A stretch of DNA of 64,000 nucleotides from Pilatotrama ljubarskyi (GCA_022385805.1 MU277679.1:1-64000); one strand, 5' to 3'; positions 10,962-22,695 are shown, counted from the stretch's first letter. The notes: generated by a model from the letters alone, not told the origin. Numbers and translations are program-made.

Positions 10962-10992
10962 GGTCCGTGCGCTCCTCCCCTCCCTATAAAAG
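10962..10992 (+). promoter_or_regulatory. U1 snRNA promoter: PSE-like GGTCCGTGCGC plus TATA box
   Basis: GGTCCGTGCGC (10962-10972) and TATAAAAGCC (from 10985) lie upstream of the U1 gene. The TATA box starts 33 bp before the inferred U1 5' end. Both elements recur with almost the same spacing upstream of the other U1 copy at 27.5 kb, although the bases between them have diverged. This suggests they are the conserved promoter elements. Confidence 0.7.
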
Positions 10993-11017
10993 CCCCCTCC
11001 CCTCCCACCGACACCTC

Positions 11018-11193
11018 ATACTTACCTTGACGGCACGCGCCCCTTCCCGTCCCAGGGCTCGTGGGCTGCGGGGGCCTCCCATAGCACGGCGACCCTGTCC
11101 TCTCCCAGGGGGACCCCGCGGTTTGTATGGGCTCCGGCTCATGCACCGTCGCAATATTTTCCTGTCCTGCTTCGGCCCTCGGGCTGGGCAGGC
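11018..11193 (+). ncRNA. U1 spliceosomal snRNA (copy 1)
   Basis: The transcript begins ATACTTACCTTG, the universal U1 5' end that pairs with 5' splice sites. A stem I helix can be drawn between about 11034-11042 and 11055-11063. The segment CATAGCACGG resembles the U1A-binding loop. An Sm-protein site AATATTTTC lies at 11153-11161. After it comes a terminal stem-loop IV (CCTGC..GCAGG enclosing CGGCCC..GGGCTG) ending near 11193, so length is about 176 nt against roughly 165 in most species. A TATA box sits 33 bp upstream. A diverged second copy on the opposite strand at 27.3-27.5 kb keeps the 5' end, Sm site and stem IV, which is what a functional RNA should keep. The exact 3' end is inferred. 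Confidence 0.87.
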
Positions 11194-11217
11194 GTTTTTT
11201 CTTGTCAGTGCGCGGGA

Positions 11218-11229
11218 CTAACCCTAACC
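11218..11229 (+). promoter_or_regulatory. Telomere-like CTAACCCTAACC downstream of U1 copy 1
   Basis: A double CCCTAA unit lies 25 bp beyond the U1 3' end. The same 12-mer lies 26 bp beyond the other U1 copy. It may be part of the snRNA 3'-end or termination signal, or a binding site for a telomere-repeat-type protein. Confidence 0.4.
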
Positions 11230-11473
11230 TTACGGTATGGGCACGGGCAGGCTCACCACCAGGACCGCCAGCTTGTTGAAGCAGCGGCTCGCTCTGGTCC
11301 TTTGGCATACATGCTCTCCTTAATCAGCGGCACATGCTCGAGTCATCAACGAGCTCCCTCGTGAGCGATACACACATACTGTATATTACATGGGAACCTT
11401 TCAATAGAGACATCCGATCCGATCCAACCATAGATACCCGTGGCCTAGTACTATACCGCTTTCACTCTATGCC

Positions 11474-14438
11474 TCATACAGATACCGATAAAGATACAAC
11501 AAACGACGCGGCGACCAGCACGACCGTCGCAAGCACTGGCACACCGCCAGCCTGGTAGGGAGCGCCGTTCTGCGCCGAAGCGGCGGCAGCGACGGCGGCC
11601 TTCGCAGAGACTACCGTCGCGGTCGCGATGTAGCTCTCCCACGCCGCGATCGTCGCGGCCGGGTACTCGTACGTCGACTGCGTCGTGACGGAGCCGACGT
11701 AGATGGCGGCGGTCGCGGGGATCGCGTCGACCTCGAGCGCGACGTCTTCGCCGCCGAGCACGTTCACGGCGCCGTTCACGTTCGTGACGAGCCCGGTGCG
11801 GTTGTTGCCGAGGATGAACTCCCGGAGGAGGGTGTACGCCTGCAGGAATCGAAAGCTGGTTAACAGGAGTGGACAAAAGAAGTGACAGGATGGAGACTCG
11901 CCCTAGTGGGAGAGTTGTACCCAACCAAGTGGCCGACGTCTTCGATGAGGACGTACGTCCAGTTGCGTTCTTGGTGGACAACACCGGCGCGCACGCCGCT
12001 GTCGTCATACCACGGCGTGGAAGGCCGCCTCGTGAAGCCCTGGATGCCGCCGAACGTGGTGTTCTATCGTCTCGTCAGCATTTGTGAGGCCGCTAGACCG
12101 GCGCGCGCCACATACCTGGATGACAACTGCACCGGAGCGCTCAGTTAGCTCGGATCCGGCAAGGAAGAACACATGGCACGAGACGCACCTTCCGTGCCGC
12201 GGTGCGCGACCAGCGCGTCTTCGTTGCCCGAGTACAAGACAATAGGAATGTTGTGCGCGGACGCATTAGCCGCTAGGTCGTCAAGGAACGCCATGGGCCT
12301 GTGAACGGTCAGCGCGCGCCCAGGCACACTCGTCGACAATACTCACGCAACGCCTGGGAGACTGACGTGTCAGTATCAGGGTCCCCGAGCAGCGTTGACG
12401 AGTAAAGGCTCACTGGGATCAAATCCGTTCACCGGGTCACCCAAGAAGGGATACCAGATCGAGCCGACCCAGTCCTTGCTCGTGGGCGCATGCAGCGCCG
12501 CCCGAGTCCGGGGGTCTAGCAGGGGCTGTCAAAACCAAAGGAATGAACAGCATGCGAAGAACGAACCACCGTTGAAGAAGCCTGAGCCGTCGATGGGAGC
12601 CTCCGGGGAGAGCGCGTCGGTCACTTGGTACACCTGGACAATCACGACGACGATCAATCATACATCCACCGTTGGGTAGGAGGCGTAGCGCACGTCTATG
12701 CCCTCCCAGGTCTCGACATTCCCGTTCACATCTGCGCATGAAGATGAGCAAGGGTTCTGCGGAGGCCGAGCGGTCGGACGTACTCCACGGGTAGGTGTAG
12801 TTGAGCGCGTACTCCATCATCTCGTCGAACAAGAAGCACCCATACCACGTATCGATCGTACCATTCGACCGCAAGCTCAGGTCGCGCTTCGCGACACCGG
12901 AGGTGCGCTCCTCGTGCGTACTGGATTTCGCGACTCGCGCGAGGCCGACGCGCTCCCTGACCGCACGCGCGCTATCCATCCTAGTGTGCGTCTTCGCCGT
13001 CTTGCCCGTCGCCAAGTCGACGAAGCCCGCGCGGTTCGGGTCTGTCGGCGGGATCAGCTGCAGGTCTGGGAAATGTCCGTCCTGTGGGTACGTCAGGTTG
13101 AGATCGTATCCGCAGAGGTGTTCTCTGCGAGCCTAGTGTGAGTACTGCGTGCGCTCGTCGCGAGGGCGGCTCCGTGGCTCACTGTTCTCGGAACCACTCG
13201 AATACTTCTGGGTCGTATCCAATGAGTTGAGGGTAGGTCTCCAGAGTGGTCACCTGCGCGGGGAGTGAGTCATGAGACCGATCACACAAGCTTTGTGGAT
13301 TCATGATCACCGTGGGCAGGATCTCGAAGACGGCTTCGGAGCCAATGGTGCCGTCCCCGATGGCGAACTTCACGATATTCACAGGTGGTTCGGGAAGACC
13401 AAAGTAAGTCTTCATGATGTACGGCTATAGTGCGAGCTACTTGAACGCATGCTCGTGAGAAGCAGGCTCGACCGATCAAGACGTACAATATATGTGCCGG
13501 CGTAGCTCTCTCCCGTCAAGTAGAGTGGCCGCTTCTTGAGACTGGGGAACACCTTGACTAGGTTCTCCAGGAAACCCATCTACAGAAGGCCAAATTAGGC
13601 GCAACACTACTTGCGCGACACCGTTGCACTCACGAAGTCGCGCCCCATCTCATCCTCGTCGTGAACTGCATTCAGCAAAGTCAGCACCCCGTGATATCAG
13701 CATATGATCGGTTATACCGTATCCATCGGAGTCTGTCGTTGCCCATCCAGTGCCGCTGCGGATATCGTGAGCGTGGAAGGCGGTGAGCATGGCAAAGAGT
13801 TGACCTACACTGGCTGATCTATCCAGATGTAGTCAGCTAGTCGATCCCAGCTATATTCATCTGGGCTAATTGAGCCGTCAGGCTGCATCCGAATCGGCCC
13901 ATTCTGTCATGGTACGCGTCAGGCAGGCAGGCGCGTGCAAGACAACGAGACCCACCTCATAAATGAAGCCCAGCATGCTGGAAGATCCAGGTCTACAGAC
14001 GAGCAAGGTTTAGCGACCGGTCAGCGATACGGTCACCGTGGCACAAACCTACCCTCCGTTCAACCAGATGCCCCATGGGACGTCACTCCGCTCGTCGGCC
14101 CCCGCTGTCAAGGAACCGTTCTCCTTCTCGAGCGCCCAGAAGAACAAGGTGTTGTTGGGATGACCTGGCCTGTTAACGCCGATGTTCCCCGCAAAACTGT
14201 GCGGCAACGGGAAGGTAACATTGGGCAGCTGGTCCTTCACCTCATAATCTAACGAACCGCAGTCAGCGACGCGTCCCAGAGTGAAACACCGTCACTCACA
14301 GCTCTGCCATTCCGGACTGTAGTCCCCGGAAGGCTTTCCGGGGTAATCGTGGGGCCAACTACTCGGAGTCGGAGGCAGCTCGGCGACGACGAGCCCAAAG
14401 GCGGCCGCGAGGACGGCGCAGGATGCAAGCCCCAGCAT
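11474..14438 (-). CDS. GPI-anchored serine carboxypeptidase, S10 family (left-arm copy)
   Basis: Eighteen exons (minus): 14438-14300, 14248-14053, 13992-13956, 13903-13809, 13755-13718, 13665-13634, 13579-13487, 13424-13311, 13253-13183, 13124-12784, 12731-12694, 12633-12570, 12515-12414, 12353-12347, 12298-12189, 12126-12116, 12063-11902, 11839-11474. They sum to 2016 nt, 671 aa. It has a signal peptide, the GPGSSS oxyanion loop, catalytic Ser in TGESYAG (about residue 204), Asp in SGNEDALVAHRG and His in DVGHLVG. The C-terminus is Ala/Val-rich and hydrophobic, fitting a GPI anchor. It removes C-terminal residues from peptides at the cell surface. The start ATG was chosen for its signal sequence and frame. 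Exon 14 is only 7 nt, and intron 17 needs a GC donor (AGG|GCGAGT). It is the mirror paralogue of the gene at 24008. Confidence 0.92.
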
Positions 14439-17205
14439 ACCGGAAAGCTTGGGATGACGAGAGGAGGTTGAGCGGATGCTTTAGAACTGCCATATCCCGT
14501 TGCGTATTTATGCGATGAGCAGGTTGCCGGCGGCTGCGTAAGGCATTCGATCGATGTGCGCTTCTACGGCCAGCCTCATTTGATGGCGGACGCCGCCCAG
14601 GGCCCTAAGCGATGAGCCGGCTTCTTGGCTTCCTACAATTGGCCTGCTTGACGACGGGATGGAAGGCGTACATGACAGCTTGCCTCGAGAAGTCTGGGCA
14701 TAATTGTCTGAGTGGGCGTCCCGCCGAGGGCCCCTCCTGGCATACTGTCCCTCCCGCGAGTCTGCTCGCGGTCCGCCCTGAGCCTGATGATCCCATGCCG
14801 AGATGCAAGCACAGCACGGCGAGATCAAGACATAGAATTGCATAACGAGGATGCTAAAACATTACGATACGGCGCATTGCGCCCCATGCGGCGGCCACTG
14901 GGCAAGTCATGCAGGCGAAAAGCAGACGACGGTCGTGGAACGGACAGACGGGCGACGGGCGCTAACAATGCCACTGTTCGCTAGCGCAGCGGCGGGACAC
15001 CGGCGCAAATAAGCCCCAACAAGCTGTCGTGCTAGCCATGTGGTCCTGATCGAGTTAATTAAGCAGATACGTCCATTCTGCCACCACCGAGCACCATCGC
15101 CAGAGGTGGAGAAAGGCCAAAGGGTCGACTCGCACAAACCGGCATGCCGAGTTCCATGCACCGAACGTGGCGGGCTCTCGACAATCTCTTGCCGCTGGAT
15201 CAGAGCCGCAGAGGACCGCTCGCACAGCTATTGTCTTGCACTCCACACATACAGGTCGGTCATCGCCTCCTGGGCAGGGGATTGGATGGCCGAGCATCAC
15301 CGGGAAGTCAGCAGTCAAGACAAGCAGCATCGAGGCTCGTGCCGGCCAGATGGTGGCTCATACATCGCCAGGAACGCAGCGTCCCCGCCGCGCGAGCCGC
15401 GCAGTGGCCCTCATGGACGAAGACGACACATGGCCTGACGGCAGTGTTGGCCCAGTCCGCAAACTGTTAGACTCGCAAGCCAGTCGGTCTAGCAAGTCCC
15501 ACGCGAGCGATCGGCGGAGTTTCAAGTGGGGGAAGGGACTTGCTATCTTTGGTCCAGGGGGCACCGTGTGAAAATGGACTTGTCGATTTCGTGGGCATCC
15601 TCACTTGAGCCTGGGGCATGGTCAGAATTACTTCACCTCATGCCCGATCTACCCACTCCCGTGTAGTGTAGGGATTTATCACTTGCAGGAAATAGCGTTG
15701 TTTGTCAGCACCTCCCCGGGTTGCAAAAGCTGGTGCAACCTCGACAAGTGGCAGAACTGCCTGCCGGCGCCTCGAGTAGCAAGTCGAGTCGGCACACTTG
15801 AAAGGGCCGCCGGGGAAGCTCTTGACCTCAAGCCTTCAGATCTTCAGACGGGATTAATACTGACGAGACAGACGTGCATGGATGCAAACAATGAGGTATC
15901 AGCTGCTATTAGCAGGGGAGAGCTCGCACTGGACTTGCATCCATGTACTGTGCACTGTAGTACCGGTGCCACGCGCCTCTGTTATTTCTCCAAGGGAGGT
16001 GAGCGCGAAACTGCGAAGTACATTTTCACACGACCCCCCCTGGACCAAAGGCCTACGAGTGCGCCCAGCCTGTTCGGTGCCCTCACACAGGAGTCCTCGA
16101 CTGAGTTTAAATCACGTCAGCACCGAACAGGCTGGGAACGAGCCTAGCAAACTGTCGGCGTGGTCACCGAGGCGGCACGACCCGGCCGACAGTCGACAGA
16201 GTCTGCGACCAACTTTCGCACGACTCGACGACTCTCCTGCTCTCGGTCAAGGACCCACGTGATGTGAATGTGGTTAGCGCCCGGTCCTCCTCGGAATGCG
16301 CCGAGTGCTGCACGTGGCCTCAACCAGCCAATAGGATTGGCCGCTTGGGGGTCGACTGCCCGTGCGAAAGTCGACCGGGTCGAGTTTGTCGAAAGTCGGC
16401 TGGCCGACAGTTGACAAGTTTGTCGCAGTCTTCCCCGACCCCGGGCCAACCGGGCCAACACTGCCTGACGGTGTGGGCAGAAGGATCAAGGATTCGAAGA
16501 TAGACGTTCTTACAATTGAGGGCCAGTATCCGCCGTGGATATACTCGCTCGATGGCAGCCTGCAATCTGTTTTTTACCCAGTTCTATTCGGTTTGGTCGT
16601 CAGACGTACCACCACTCGGCACTTTAGCGCTTAGCGGGCAAGTATCCGGCAATATGTCACCTGTCACTGGGGACGCTTCAAAGTAGCTTACCGCTGTCCG
16701 CCTTCTCTGCTTGACACAGAGGGAACAGACGGAAGCCAGAAAACTGCTACACACATAGTGCGACCAGACGTAGAGGCCACTGCCACCCTGAGTGATGTCC
16801 GTCATTGATAGATTGCGGAGTTTCGGGTTCCCCCAGAGCGACCACTCACTGCGGAGGTCAAGGCGTCCATGAGATGGACGCGCCATTATAGAATGAGGGC
16901 TCAGCTCCGAGTGACATATTCCCAGATATTCCCTCAGGACTCCCTCGCGACGTGGTTACGGCGGTGGCAGCGAGTCGTGCTCACATTGTAACCAAGTTTC
17001 AGCCACAATTCAGCGCGAGTCGGAGCATCGCTGCCAGTCGTGAGTCGGCAGATAAGATTAGATTAGATCCGTGTTCTCAGCTGTGTTCACTGTTCAGCGA
17101 GTCGTCTATCCCTGTGCATTGGCTTCCATCCCCGAGCTCAGCTTGATCTCTCCAAGCATTCCAGTGCTCGTCTTCTACTACTTGCGCCACTAGAACAAGG
17201 ATTCC
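14439..17205. other. Gene-poor spacer, 2.8 kb
   Basis: Largest gene-free stretch in the window, just inside the left arm of the inverted duplication. It holds a perfect 17-bp inverted repeat (16064-16080 with 16120-16136), a small 7-bp hairpin at 15719-15740, and a short repeated motif GGCCGACAGT(C/T)GACA near 16182 and 16400. A plus-strand open frame at about 15605-16147 has no recognisable domain and poor composition, so I do not call it. The region could be a decayed mobile element or gene remnant. The last 150 bp are the MED4 promoter. Confidence 0.45.
16064..16136. repeat. Perfect 17-bp inverted repeat with 39-nt spacer
   Basis: CCCAGCCTGTTCGGTGC at 16064-16080 is followed after 39 nt by its exact reverse complement at 16120-16136. 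A perfect 17-bp stem is unlikely by chance in this short spacer. It could be a transposon-derived hairpin, a protein-binding site, or an RNA hairpin if transcribed. Confidence 0.75.
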
Positions 17206-18191
17206 ATGTCCTATCCGTCATTCGCGGGTCCGTCGACCCAGCCGATGTCCCATACCACGCAACCCGCATTCGCTCAGTCAACGTTTGGCGGCAGCTCCCA
17301 GCCCCACACCTCCCAGCAGCCACACGGCATGATGAACGGGAATGCGATTCACGCGCAGTCTGCATCCATGTCCGAGATACTCCTGGAACCTCTCGGCCGC
17401 CTCCAGACACTTTCGCAAACGCTCTTCCAATCCCTTGGGCCTCCGCAGAGCCGACCTCCACCGGCGCCGTCAGTTGAGGAACTCATTGCGGTCGACGCAC
17501 AGCTTGCGGCAGCCGTGCAGCTCGCGCGAGCCCATCAGGTCAAGCAAAGGCGAATGGAGCAGCTGAAGGAGGAGGTGCTCGAGATGGACCGGCGGTGGCG
17601 GGAGATCGTGCGCGCGCTCGACGAGGGTCGACGGGAGCTCGACGCGATCGTTCGGGAGGGCGAGGAGCGGATAAAGGCCATCGAGCAGGCAAAGGCTGGT
17701 ACGTCCCGTCCTACAACGCTTCCATGCGCAGGACCATTGCGCGGATCCTCACACATGCACGCTTGGACGCGTCCGCTGCAGCTGCGATACCCTACCCGGA
17801 ACTGCTCGCGTACGCGCAGAGCCTCTCAGCGTTCACCTCTGCCCCGCCGAACATGCCAGACCTCGAGCCCGGACAGCCCCCGCCTCCACTCTTCTTCCCG
17901 CCGTTCCCGAACGAGGAGAAGATGCGGCGCGGACACATGAACGACGAGGCACCGCTCGGGATCCTCGGCGAGACGCATTCGGTCGGAAAGCGTGAGTGCA
18001 CCCCGACAGTTGGTCTTGGGCCGAACGGGTTATACGTGCCAGATGTACTGATGGGACCTGCAGCGCCGACGGTGTCTCCGCAGGTCGAGCTTCCCGCTCA
18101 TATCGCTGCCAACCCGTACAGACCAGATTTCCGGCCGCCTCAACAGCAACCGTTCTTTGATTTGGACCTGGATCTCAATCCTGACTTGTAG
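17206..18191 (+). CDS. MED4: Mediator complex subunit 4 (MED4)
   Basis: Exons 17206-17698, 17782-17991 and 18064-18191 give 276 aa. The N-terminus is Ser/Gln/Pro-rich. Residues about 90-165 form a coiled coil (LARAHQVKQRRMEQLKEEV) that would pack against MED9/MED7 in the middle module. This is followed by the family signature IPYPELLAYAQSLS...FTSAPPN and the PFPNEEKMRRG segment, matching the Med4 pattern P-[YF]-P-x-E-x-x-M-R-x-G. The C-terminus is acidic (DLDLDLNPDL). Role: bridge between transcription factors and RNA polymerase II in the nucleus. Intron 2 (17992-18063) is 72 nt with no stop codon, so both spliced and retained forms stay in frame. TACTGAT 16 nt before its acceptor is a good branch site, so I treat it as an intron. 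The gene ends 192 bp from the converging PB1-ZZ gene. Confidence 0.82.
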
Positions 18192-18383
18192 CATGTCTTC
18201 GCATCCCCGGACCATCCGCAGTACTTCGCGGTCATTATGCTTGCATCCGAGGAACCAACATTGCATTGTACAATAGCATCGTGAGACCGATAGAGTGATA
18301 CAGATCCGACGGTAACGACGTAGAGAGACAGCAGACAGAACAGCAATACAGACATGAGAGACGAGGGCATGCTCCAGGACAGG

Positions 18384-21300
18384 CTATGAGTTGTAGACAG
18401 GGAATGGGATGAGGGGCGGACTGCGCGTCGGATCCTCCTCATTCATGAATCTCCTGCTTGCATGACCCGAGGTCAGCGTATGCACCGCGAAACCCGAACC
18501 AGCGGAGTATACGTACCGGAAGATCTGCATGTTGACGTTCGACTTGAAGACGACGAAGAGGTGCGTTGGGTCGTGGGTATCGACCTCGGCGCAGCTGTCG
18601 CAGAGGTCCTTCGGGCAGTATGCACAGTGAAACCATTCGCCCTTGATGTGCGACATGCAGCGGTCGCACACCGCGAATTGGTGTGTCAGGTTCTGCAGAT
18701 AGCCTGGCGGGGAGATACGTCGTAAGCATTGTAGTCGGTTCTGCTCTCGATGAGACCTACCCTTCGGGTCCATGACGTTGAACACACCGCCAGCAGGGCC
18801 TGCAGGCGTCTTATATCTGATATGTGGTCAGTTAAGACATAAGCAAGCATTTATCAGAGAATGCACGGCTTACAATCGAGGCAACGGAGGTTGCAGTACG
18901 AGCGGCCTGTCCACCGGCCGTGCGAGCTTGAAGAACACATGCCATGGGTCGTGCAGCGCATACGAGCGCGCCTCGCACCTCTCGCACTGCACAGCAAAGT
19001 ATTAGCGTCGTTCGAACTGAGTGACATGCCAAGACTGCGCTACTCACGAGGCTCACGGACTTCGGATACGACGGACAATTTGCACACTGGTACCGCACTC
19101 CCAGAACGGGCTAAAGCGTTGTGGGCCCATAGTCAGTACAGAAGCAAAAACGAACAAGGTATGGAGGCACGCACCTGTGCGCATCCGTCGCATGCGACTC
19201 CGTGATCGGCTGCCGCTGCCGCAGCATCGACTCTCGTGCCAGTACCCAGCACCGTATGAGAATACGCCGAGCCGAGGGAGTTTCGCCGTGCAAGGCCGTT
19301 CACACTGCTTGCCTGAACGTGTGCAGCGTCTCTGCCCGTCCACAGTTTGATCGCCATCTGACTCGTAGAGTGCAGATCTGCCGTGGGGATTGGATGCGGA
19401 ATCTGGGTGCATAAGAATTTGAGTCTGCCGCGGGCTGAATGCACGAGACAGACTTGCTCACCTTGATCATGATATGCGAGGAGACGTGGCCGCCATCCGG
19501 GGAGTCGAGGTTCCCCGGAAGCCCAGCGGCGTCGCAATTCTGACAGATGTCGATGTTGTCGCAAACCGCACAGTGGAAGCGCGCCCCGACGATTTCCTGC
19601 ATGCAGCTGGAAGCGCCGATGAGACGAGAGTAGCCAGAGTGAGGGTACGACGATGAGACTCACTGCGCACAATGGACGCCGACATGGGTCAAGGCTGCAG
19701 GTCGAAAGGCTGTTAGAGTGTTGCCGGTATGAAATGTGCAAACTTACATGGCTCCTCCAGAGACATCGCTTGTCGCGCTTGGTCAATCATACCGGAACCG
19801 GAGCTCGACGAGTGGGAACCGCTTTGCTTGTCCGGTACTTGGAGAAAGGCGTGAGCAGGGTGGACCTCGTAAACCTGCCTGCGGAAGGTATATCTGCATC
19901 AGCCTCGTGCTGCGCATGTGCTGCAGCGGTCCATGGACGCACCTGTAACAAGCCCGGCAAAGATTAAAATCGTCGCACGAGGCGCACTTATACCGGTGGC
20001 TCTTAATCAAGGTGTTGCATGTCGAACAGCGACACGTTCCATTGCCTCCTTGCTCTGCGGGCCGAAGCGAGATATACGCATTAGCATACGCGTCCACTTG
20101 GCACTGCGGCGGCTGCGCAGCGACTGATGGGCTGCCGCAGCAATATATCACACCCACCTACGTCCTCCCATCCATTGTCCGTCCAGCTCTTCTCGATATA
20201 CGCATGCCGCAGCACACCCTTCTGACTGGGTGCGGTGCGCCGCCAACGAGATAGCGCCCGCTCGGCGTCTTCAGGTGAGGTACCTGGACCGGGAGAGGAC
20301 CCCGGCGTGACGCTGAACTCGAGAGAATGCTGTACGCCATACGCTTGCACGCAGTTCGAGCAGAGCTCATAGCCTTGGGGTGCTTGGTGCTCGGTTCCGG
20401 GCACTCGCAGTGTAGGTGTCGGTCGACCAGGTCCGTACATACCGCACGACGGACTAGTCGGGATCGCAGGCAGTGGCTTCCGCGCAATGTGTACGTTCAG
20501 GGTGCTGTCAGAGTTCGTGCGGGAGGGGTGGTGTTCGGATCCTCCGGAGCTGCCCGAGCTCCCGGAGCCGCTGCCAACAACGGTCCACGAAGAGGCAGAG
20601 GGCGAGTGGTAGAACGGGGGGTAGGAGTACTCCCGATGGATGTCAATGGCGCGCGTCTTGCCCTTCCCGTCACCCGGCCACTCCGCCTCGGGTGATCCTA
20701 GAGGCTTCTTCTCGCCGCAGGTCGAGCACACATATTTGATCATGTCAAGTATGACACCGCATTTCGAGCAGTTGGTCGGGTCCGGAGGAGGAGGCAGCGA
20801 CGCTTCCGGTTTCAAGAAGGAGAGGACCTCTGGAGGAATGTCCGGGTGAATGAAGTCGGATGCGACGGACTGTTCCTCCCCGGGACCCATGAACGGATTC
20901 GACGATCGATGCGGATGTGTGTACTGGGTTGTCTGCATGGACGTTGGACGGCTGTCCACGACCTTCTCCGCTGAGTCGGCCACGCTTTCGTACGCATCAT
21001 TAGCGACACCGCTGGCACCATCGTCGATCGCGTAGTCGCGTAGGCTCTGCGACGCCACTGAGCCTCCGCTGCCGGTGAGGGTGTACCGGTAATTGCCATG
21101 TTGATTTTTCTCCAGCTCCAACGAGAGATTGTCTTCTAGCGAGAACTCGCTGACAGAAAGTTCGTCGCCGTTGAGCGTTGTGATGTGCGCGCTCTGCTCG
21201 CGCAGCCAGTTCGTGCCCCGCTCAGTCTCGAACGTCGATGCGCCATTCAGGTACCCAGGCGAGAGGCCCAGGCGCTCTTCTTCTAGCTTGATGTGCGCGA

Positions 21301-22226
21301 ACACCGACGACGGGTCTTCCGGGTAACGTGCCAACGCCTGCTCCGGAGACATCGCATCCCGACTACGCTTCGAACTGGACGTGCGCGGCGCGCTGGAGAT
21401 GGTAGCCACTTCCCAATTATCTCCAGGGTCGATGAGCGGTTCGCGACTGGGACCGGCTACGATAGTCTTCGGGCCCTTGCTTCGGAACTCGTCGTATCTG
21501 GAACCGACGTCCTTGGAGCTCACCGTAATGGCATCGTCCTCCAGCTCTCGAGGCGGTATCGAAGAAGAATTGGAGAAAGAGTACTCGCTGCCGTTGCGAT
21601 TCCTGTACTCCTCGAGACTGACGAGCGACCCGGTATCGGACAGGCTTATGCCGTCATAGTCGACTACGATATTCACCTTGAGCGTGATCTTCGACTGACG
21701 GAAGCTCCGGCCGGAGAGAATAGAAGCAGCAGAAGAGAGGGGTGCATCGTCGTTGACTGTCGGCTTGAAGTAGTTGATGGCTTCCGTTAAATCCGCTTCA
21801 TTCGTGATCAGGTTGGTTTCCTGATCATCGTCCACATAGGTGATACTGAAGTTCGTAGCATGGAGAGCGTACGTCTCTTCTACCTGTCTGAGGCGTCAGA
21901 GCTCTGCACATGCGATGGGAACAGTTCATGAAGGCATGCGACTGTGAGATCCAACGGGTAGGCCGGCATAACGGACGAGCAGGATCTTGACCTCCAGATT
22001 GAGACTACGCCGCTCGCCCGCCCCAAACCCCATCCTTCGACCTCAACGAAGAATGATAACATACCCGCTTACGCAGATTCTCGAGGCTGCATATCCTCGC
22101 GGAAGGGAATGAGATCTTCTTGTTTCCTCTTTCCTCGAAGAGACATTTGACGACGAGAGGTTTGTCCGGGCGCGGCTCTGATCTTCCGTAGCTAGATCCG
22201 CCGTAGTCCGAGCCTGCTACCGACAT
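18384..22226 (-). CDS. PB1 and multi-ZZ zinc-finger protein, NBR1-like
   Basis: Twelve exons (minus): 22226-22065, 21883-20158, 20054-19943, 19878-19748, 19694-19664, 19606-19462, 19402-19175, 19110-19048, 18986-18874, 18816-18761, 18703-18517, 18453-18384. They close to 3024 nt, 1007 aa. The PB1 domain spans about residues 20-105 (PLVVKCLFEERGNKKISFPS... then DDDQETNLITNEADL, split by intron 1). A long Ser-rich linker follows. Then come at least four ZZ-type fingers: CRCSTCNTLIK..CASCDDFNLCRAC, HCAHCMQEIVG..CAVCDNIDICQNC, CDGCAQPVLG..CERCEARSYAL and CDRCMSHIKG..CPKDLCDSCAE, the last two followed by the HDPxH zinc ligands. This is the architecture of NBR1-type selective-autophagy cargo receptors, but I see no FW (four-tryptophan) domain. 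SWTVVG in the linker could be an Atg8-binding motif. Divergent from the small gene at 22696. Confidence 0.75.
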
Positions 22227-22695
22227 TCAGGAGGGTCTGGTGGACGCTGACTGTGATCCCGACGGGCTGCGCATGAGAGCTGCGGGCAAGGTACACACCC
22301 TCCTCGGCCATGAGTGAGCTCGCGGTCCCACGGTCCGGGTGCCTCGGTTAGGTAAGCAGAGGGCCCCGTATCTGCAGTTTGATATGCCGAGCTAGATTAC
22401 ATGGGACTAAATTCCTCGCATGATTCGCTGTGGACGCAGACCCTCCTCGCCGCCATGCCAACTCGTCGTCGAAGATAAGTTGGAACCCCGATAGTAGGAT
22501 GTAAGCAGCTCAACGCTCTATGACTTTGACGCCATTTGAAGCCACGGCCGGTCCGCATTTAGACCTATATAGCTTGTGTCATGTGTGCCGTGCTCACGTC
22601 GCGGAGCCCGTAAGAAGGCACTATATCGCAGATTATGCAATACAGCGAGCTGGTTCTTATCCGCTCAGTGTACCTGTCGAACATACACCACCACC
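22227..22695. promoter_or_regulatory. Divergent promoter region, 469 bp
   Basis: Separates the minus-strand PB1-ZZ gene from the plus-strand 116-aa gene. A CTATATAGC sequence at about 22565-22573 is a possible TATA box for the plus gene, about 125 bp before its ATG. No other feature is seen. Confidence 0.4.

Noticed and set aside
11218..11229. Interpretation of the CCCTAA repeats as a true telomere or chromosome end
   Set aside because: Only two units, deep inside gene-rich sequence, and tied at fixed distance to both U1 genes. Better read as a downstream element.
15605..16147. Plus-strand open frame of about 180 codons in the gene-poor spacer
   Set aside because: No domain, no splice structure, poor composition, and its end overlaps the inverted-repeat hairpin. 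Treated as chance or a relic.
19596..19606. Acceptor at the CAG next to 19596 in the PB1-ZZ gene
   Set aside because: It breaks the reading frame. The acceptor 10 nt upstream keeps the frame and restores the CxxC pair of the second ZZ finger (HCAHC).
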